The translations under genes and the position numbers were made by a program. Below, one piece after another: positions 6,932-10,767 of a stretch of DNA of 10,767 bases. The number at the start of each line of letters is the position of its first letter. Position 1 is the first letter of the stretch. Under the pieces are notes generated by a model that did not search any database, was not told where the DNA came from, and saw only the letters and a program-made list of their open reading frames with translations. The DNA comes from Nitrospinaceae bacterium (GTDB taxonomy: Bacteria > Nitrospinota > Nitrospinia > Nitrospinales > VA-1), in the NCBI GenBank assembly GCA_029937635.1, contig JAPYPM010000064.1, forward strand, positions 1-10,767, given 5' to 3'.

Positions 6932-8686
6932 ATGACCACAATAACCGACCAAATTAGAGATAAATTTCGTAGTGTTTTGATGTTTGATCAAAACATGTTA
7001 ATTCTTGCCGCCTTGCTAGGATTTTTTGCTGGTTTTGCATCAACATTTTTTAGATGGTTGATAGAGTTCTTTGAATCTATTTTTTCAATTAAAGGGTTTT
7101 CTCTGGTAGGAATACCGCCTCAAGTATATCCATTTCTATTACCATTGATGCCAATGTTAGGGGGCTTTTTCATTGGACTTATCTGCAAGTTCTTCCCAAA
7201 CGCTGTAAAAGAAAATGGAGTACATCAAGTTATGTATGCCGTGGCCTTAAATGACGGAAAAGTTAGAAAACGAACTATCGCCTCATGCGCTGTCACCTCA
7301 TCGCTCACTATAGGATCAGGTGGTTCTGCAGGCCGAGAAGGTCCAACGGTTCAGATTGGAGCCGCTGTTGGTTCCACGATTGGTCAACTACTTCATTTGT
7401 CAACAGAAAGAATGCGCGTGTTGGTTGGATGTGGGGCTGCAGCTGGCATAGCCGCTTCATTCAATGCACCATTAGCAGGTGTGTTATTTGCTCTTGAAAT
7501 TATTCTTGGTGATTTTACCATTCACACATTCAGTCCTATTATCATCGCATCAGTAATCGGAACAGTGACGGGGCGAGCCCTCGAAGGAAACGAAGTTACA
7601 TTTAATGTACCTGTGCATGAACTTGTTCATCCTGCAGAAATTATTTTTTATCTAGCACTGGGAATGTTGTGTGGAATAGTAGCTAGACTATTCACCTTTA
7701 TATATTTTTATACTCAGCAAGTATTTGAAAAAAAAATAAATATTGCGGACCTCTATAAACCTGCAATTGGAGGTCTCATAGTAGGAATGATTTCAATAAG
7801 CATGCCTCAAATTCTTGGCAACGGATACGATGCTATGGAACAAGCACTAACGGGTCAAATATTTTGGGGGTTAGCCTTTCTACTAGTTTTTATGAAAATC
7901 ATATGCACTTCTATCACACTTGGATCTGGAGGTATGGGCGGAGTATTTGCACCCTCTCTGTTTATTGGCGCAATGCTAGGCACAGCATATGGTTCAGGGG
8001 TGCACTTTTTTTTTCCAACCCTTTCGGCATCAGCCGAGACCTATTCAGTTGTAGGAATGGGAGCCGTCGCTGGGGCTGTTATGCAAGCGCCACTCACAAA
8101 CATCCTCATGCTCTTTGAATTAACAAACGATTATACTTTGATTCTTCCAATAATGACTACTTGTATAGCCGCATCCTATACCTATCAGAGGTTTTCCAAG
8201 CAATCCATTTATGTACAGTACTTATTGAATAAAGGAATTAACATACGTCACGGGCGAGAAGCATCAATAATGAACTCCATAAAGGTTCGCGATGTTATGA
8301 GTACCGACATCACAACTATTGCTCAAGAAACTCCTTTTCGAAAAATTCTTGAAACAATTTCCTATTCAAAAAACTTTTATTTTCCTGTCCTAGATAAAGA
8401 GGGTGACATGACAGGAATTCTTTCTTTTTCAGACATTCGCGAGGTAATATTCGAAGAGCAACTAGGAGACCTACTTGTAGCTGGGGAACTCGCCAATCGT
8501 AATGTAATCTCACTTACGCCACAACAAAACCTTAACGAAGCGATGGAAATTTTTTCGCAACTAGATGTAGACCAACTACCTGTAGTTAGAAGTGAGGATA
8601 AATTAAAAGTAATTGGAATATTAAGTCGTAGCGAGATGATGGCTTCTTACAATAGAGCAATCCTCGTATCCGGATTAGAACGATAA
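6932..8686 (+). CDS. clcA: ClC-family chloride channel/transporter with C-terminal CBS pair
   Basis: This 584-residue inner-membrane protein moves chloride or a related anion. The ClC core spans about 20-432, and two CBS domains, which usually bind adenine nucleotides, lie at about 448-505 and 515-575. The anion-pathway motif GSGGSAGREGPTVQIG (128-143) holds the gating Glu136. GGVFAP (336-341) and Tyr427 in the last core helix match the other two anion-binding elements of E. coli ClcA. The first motif, GSGIPE in E. coli, reads ENGVHQ (94-99) here, so the anion-binding Ser is replaced by Asn. The internal proton-pathway Glu203 of E. coli ClcA aligns with Ile190 (FALEII), as in eukaryotic ClC channels, which hints at uncoupled or altered transport. 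I prefer ATG 6932 to the in-frame TTG 6911 because of the promoter position, although neither has a good ribosome binding site. The symbol marks the family, not orthology. Confidence 0.93.
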   Translation: MTTITDQIRDKFRSVLMFDQNMLILAALLGFFAGFASTFFRWLIEFFESIFSIKGFSLVGIPPQVYPFLLPLMPMLGGFFIGLICKFFPNAVKENGVHQVMYAVALNDGKVRKRTIASCAVTSSLTIGSGGSAGREGPTVQIGAAVGSTIGQLLHLSTERMRVLVGCGAAAGIAASFNAPLAGVLFALEIILGDFTIHTFSPIIIASVIGTVTGRALEGNEVTFNVPVHELVHPAEIIFYLALGMLCGIVARLFTFIYFYTQQVFEKKINIADLYKPAIGGLIVGMISISMPQILGNGYDAMEQALTGQIFWGLAFLLVFMKIICTSITLGSGGMGGVFAPSLFIGAMLGTAYGSGVHFFFPTLSASAETYSVVGMGAVAGAVMQAPLTNILMLFELTNDYTLILPIMTTCIAASYTYQRFSKQSIYVQYLLNKGINIRHGREASIMNSIKVRDVMSTDITTIAQETPFRKILETISYSKNFYFPVLDKEGDMTGILSFSDIREVIFEEQLGDLLVAGELANRNVISLTPQQNLNEAMEIFSQLDVDQLPVVRSEDKLKVIGILSRSEMMASYNRAILVSGLER

Positions 8687-8694
8687 ATTAATTA

Positions 8695-9750
8695 ATGTAT
8701 TTCAACTTATTTCCTAGATCTCTCCTGCATTATCTCAGCATTACAATTATTTGCCTTTACCTTATATCTTGTGAATCTGAAAACAAAGAAAATATCTTCA
8801 AGCGCACTCAGTTCATTATGGGAACGTTGGTCGAGATTACCGTCCAAGAACCCGACAAAAAACTTGCTCAAAAGGCTATCAATAAATCTTTTAACGAAAT
8901 GTCTCGCCTAGAAAAAATAATGAGTTCATATATACCAGATTCAGAAATATCTAAATTCAACTCATTGGCAGGGGGAGAAGTGAAGATTCCTGTATCGCCA
9001 GATTTATTAAAAGTTATCCAACGAGGAGCCTACTGGGGAAAGCTCTCAAATGGAGCAATCGACATAAGCATTGGCCCAGCTATAAAGCTATGGGAATTTA
9101 ATTCAGAGATACCCATAATACCTAACAAAAAAAAATTAGTTGGGGCTGCTAAATTTATTAATTACAAAGACATTATAATTGAAGAAAATTTAATTGGTTT
9201 AAAAAAAAAGGGAATGTCGCTTAATCTTGGCGCTATTGGAAAAGGTTTTGCTGTTGATCGAGCAATTAGAGAATTAAAAAAAACAGGAATCAAGAGCGGG
9301 CTCATTAATGCGGGAGGTGATTTAAGGGCGTACGGCTTAATAGCAGGAAAGAGACCCTGGCATATAGGCATCCAACACCCACGCAAACCAGAACAAATAA
9401 TTATATCTATTGATATTAAGGATAAGGGAGTAGCAACCACGGGCGATTACCAACGTTATTTTATCAAAAATAAAGAAAGATACCATCATATTTTAAATCC
9501 CAAAAATGGGTGGCCAACAAATAAAACTATCTCAGCAACAGTTGTGGCAGATACTGTTATGGATGCTGATGCTCTTTCCACAGCCTTATTTATCCTGGGA
9601 ACAATAAAAGGTATCGATTTTATTAATTCTCTAGATGGAGTTGAAGGAATGATAGTTTCTAATCGAGGATATGCTAGTTACTCGTCCGAGTTTCATAATA
9701 TTGCTGGGTTTTCTCTCAAAGGATTAAAAAACAATTTTATTACTAAGTGA
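8695..9750 (+). CDS. apbE: FAD:protein FMN transferase, ApbE family lipoprotein
   Basis: ApbE uses FAD and magnesium to attach FMN covalently to a Ser/Thr of exported flavoproteins such as NqrB, NqrC or RnfG. The 351-residue protein has a lipoprotein signal peptide with lipobox LISC (Cys26), so it is probably anchored in the membrane facing the periplasm. Family motifs in order are FIMGTLVEI (40-48), GAIDISIGPAIKLW (120-133), NLGAIGKGFAVDRA (177-190), LINAGGDLRAYG (203-214), GVATTGDYQRYF (245-256), HHILNPKNGWP (264-274) and ADTVMDADALSTALFILG (285-302). In the last one Asp292 and Thr296 probably bind magnesium. It starts 8 bases after the clcA stop on the same strand, with no promoter, terminator or ribosome binding site between, so it is likely co-transcribed. 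No flavoprotein target gene is in the window. Confidence 0.95.
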   Translation: MYFNLFPRSLLHYLSITIICLYLISCESENKENIFKRTQFIMGTLVEITVQEPDKKLAQKAINKSFNEMSRLEKIMSSYIPDSEISKFNSLAGGEVKIPVSPDLLKVIQRGAYWGKLSNGAIDISIGPAIKLWEFNSEIPIIPNKKKLVGAAKFINYKDIIIEENLIGLKKKGMSLNLGAIGKGFAVDRAIRELKKTGIKSGLINAGGDLRAYGLIAGKRPWHIGIQHPRKPEQIIISIDIKDKGVATTGDYQRYFIKNKERYHHILNPKNGWPTNKTISATVVADTVMDADALSTALFILGTIKGIDFINSLDGVEGMIVSNRGYASYSSEFHNIAGFSLKGLKNNFITK

Positions 9751-10280
9751 TAAGTAATTATTAACTTAATCTGTCTCTCAATATCTGAAAGATAGTCTTG
9801 CGCAATACTAAGATTCTTAAAAAATTCTCGTTGGCCAAAACCATTTCACCCCTAAAGCTTAAAAAATAATTAAACAGTCATCAATAATAATTCTTATAAT
9901 TTATAAACAATAGGAGTTCAAACATTATAATAACATCAATCAAACAACCGTCTGAAATAATATATATAGCAAGAGTTTTTGAGAAAGGTTGAAAAGTTAA
10001 TTATTTTAAATATTAATAAAAAAATAATAAAAACCACCATTCAGTCGATATTAATATAACAACAATATATTTAACTACAATTTAACAAATACTTGTAATT
10101 TAAAATATGTCGAACTCTGAACTTTAAAATGAAAACCGAACTAATTCGAAAAAAAAAGGCCTGTAGATAAGGTAAAATATCTTAAATATTTAATTTTATA
10201 TATCATTTAAAATTAATATTTTGAGTTCAACTAGACTTTAATAATAATCTATTTAAATAAAGAATATACGTTAATTTAAT
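9751..10280. other. Extremely AT-rich 530-base non-coding gap upstream of motB
   Basis: By hand count positions 9841-10260 hold about 85 G or C in 420 bases, near 20%, well below the neighbouring genes. Stop codons interrupt all frames quickly and no family-like peptide, tRNA fold or strong terminator is visible. The motB promoter must lie here or the gene must be read through from apbE. A weak candidate is TTGAGT (10221-10226) with AATAAT (10243-10248) at 16 bases, but such matches are expected by chance at this composition. No flagellar sigma28 or sigma54 promoter was recognised. A weak inverted repeat, ATTACT (9739-9744) with AGTAAT (9753-9758), spans the apbE stop and has no T run. Confidence 0.6.
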
Positions 10281-10767
10281 ATGCAGGAAACTTCAAAAGA
10301 ACAAAAGAAAAGAGAAGATCGTCCACGAGAACTTATAGTCATTAGACGAATTAAAAAGGTTTCTGGGTCTCCACATGGGGGTAGTTGGAAAATAGCTTAT
10401 GCGGACTTTGTAACTGCAATGATGGCTTTTTTTCTCTTGATGTGGTTGCTTTCAGCTTCTGACCAAGAAACAAGAGAAAACCTCCAACAAGTGTTTATGT
10501 CATACAAGGTTTTTACCTCTAGTGGGCAATCCAAAAACCCAAGCCAAGCGCTTCGCAACACGAAAGAGACTCTTGAAAAATTACAATCGAGCCCAGATAT
10601 TGCTGAAAGATTAGGGAAGGACATAGAAAAAGATAGAATGCAATCCTCTGACCCTGGTGGACGTTTACAAATCTCTCAAAGTCCCTTGGGAGTGAGCATT
10701 CAAGTGATGGATACCGACAAGAAAACACCAATGTTTAAAAGTGGCGAAGCTGAGCTAACACCAGATG
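10281..10767 (+). CDS. motB: Flagellar motor stator protein MotB, 3'-truncated by the window edge
   Basis: The first 162 residues are in the window with no stop. MotB forms the proton-driven (or sodium-driven) stator with MotA and anchors it to peptidoglycan. A charged cytoplasmic N-terminus (1-36) ends in SPHGGSWK, and a single membrane helix at about 37-58 contains AYADFVTAMMAFFLLMWLL. Asp42 in that helix matches the ion-carrying Asp32 of E. coli MotB. A polar linker or plug region follows, and MFKSGEAELTPD (151-162) is the start of the OmpA-like peptidoglycan-binding domain, most of which lies beyond the edge. ATG 10281 is the first start after an in-frame TAA at 10272, but no ribosome binding site precedes it. 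No motA gene lies directly upstream: apbE and a 530-base gap come first. The motB identity is firm; a stator paralogue used by another motor system is possible. Confidence 0.93.
   Translation, partial: MQETSKEQKKREDRPRELIVIRRIKKVSGSPHGGSWKIAYADFVTAMMAFFLLMWLLSASDQETRENLQQVFMSYKVFTSSGQSKNPSQALRNTKETLEKLQSSPDIAERLGKDIEKDRMQSSDPGGRLQISQSPLGVSIQVMDTDKKTPMFKSGEAELTPD

Noticed and set aside
7285..8118. Short + strand frames inside clcA
   Set aside because: They are out-of-frame readings of a fully conserved ClC core, with unlikely Cys/Trp/His-rich composition.
4141..10280. Possible CRISPR array, tRNA or insertion sequence in the gaps
   Set aside because: No regularly spaced repeats, cloverleaf-like stems with CCA-type ends, transposase fragments or paired terminal inverted repeats were seen.
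10397..10731. Two - strand open frames at the right end
   Set aside because: The + strand frame encodes an unmistakable MotB N-terminus with its functional Asp, so these are antisense shadows.

Overview
The window comes from an AT-rich, Gram-negative, probably flagellated bacterium. Coding regions are roughly 35-40% G+C and the longest intergenic gap is near 20%, by hand counts of sample lines. Gram-negative character is inferred from a predicted lipoprotein ApbE, a periplasm-facing BatD-like protein and a MotB that begins a peptidoglycan-binding domain. The gene content fits a proteobacterial-type lineage, but no rRNA or other marker is present and I cannot name a genus.

Region 1 (1-4139, + strand) is the 3' part of a Bat-type (Bacteroides aerotolerance-type) operon: a DUF58 protein cut by the left edge, a small membrane-anchored TPR-like protein, a short BatD-like protein, and two tandem von Willebrand factor A (vWA) membrane proteins, BatA and BatB. 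The genes overlap or lie 2-11 bases apart, so they are almost certainly one transcript. A MoxR AAA+ ATPase gene is expected just left of the window but is not visible. All three vWA-type domains keep their metal-binding (MIDAS) residues, so they look functional.

Region 2 (4140-6075) holds two single-gene units. The first is a YbhL/YccA-type Bax inhibitor-1 family membrane protein with its own promoter and a strong terminator. The second is a small heat-shock protein (Hsp20) with a leader of about 100 bases that contains short stretches complementary to its ribosome binding site.

Region 3 (6039-6723) is rpe (ribulose-phosphate 3-epimerase) on the - strand. It converges on hsp20 across a hairpin that can serve as a terminator in both directions.

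Region 4 (6724-9750, + strand) is a ClC-family chloride channel/transporter with two C-terminal CBS domains, followed after 8 bases by a lipoprotein ApbE (FAD:protein FMN transferase). The ClC protein keeps the gating glutamate but lacks the usual Ser of the first selectivity motif and the internal proton-pathway glutamate.

Region 5 (9751-10767) is a 530-base, extremely AT-rich non-coding gap followed by the start of motB (flagellar stator), cut by the right edge.

Every gene belongs to a recognisable family, and I see no clear new system, mobile element, CRISPR array or RNA gene. The points most worth a second look are the compact Bat operon layout, the ClC motif changes, the possible RNA control of hsp20, and the AT-rich gap before motB.
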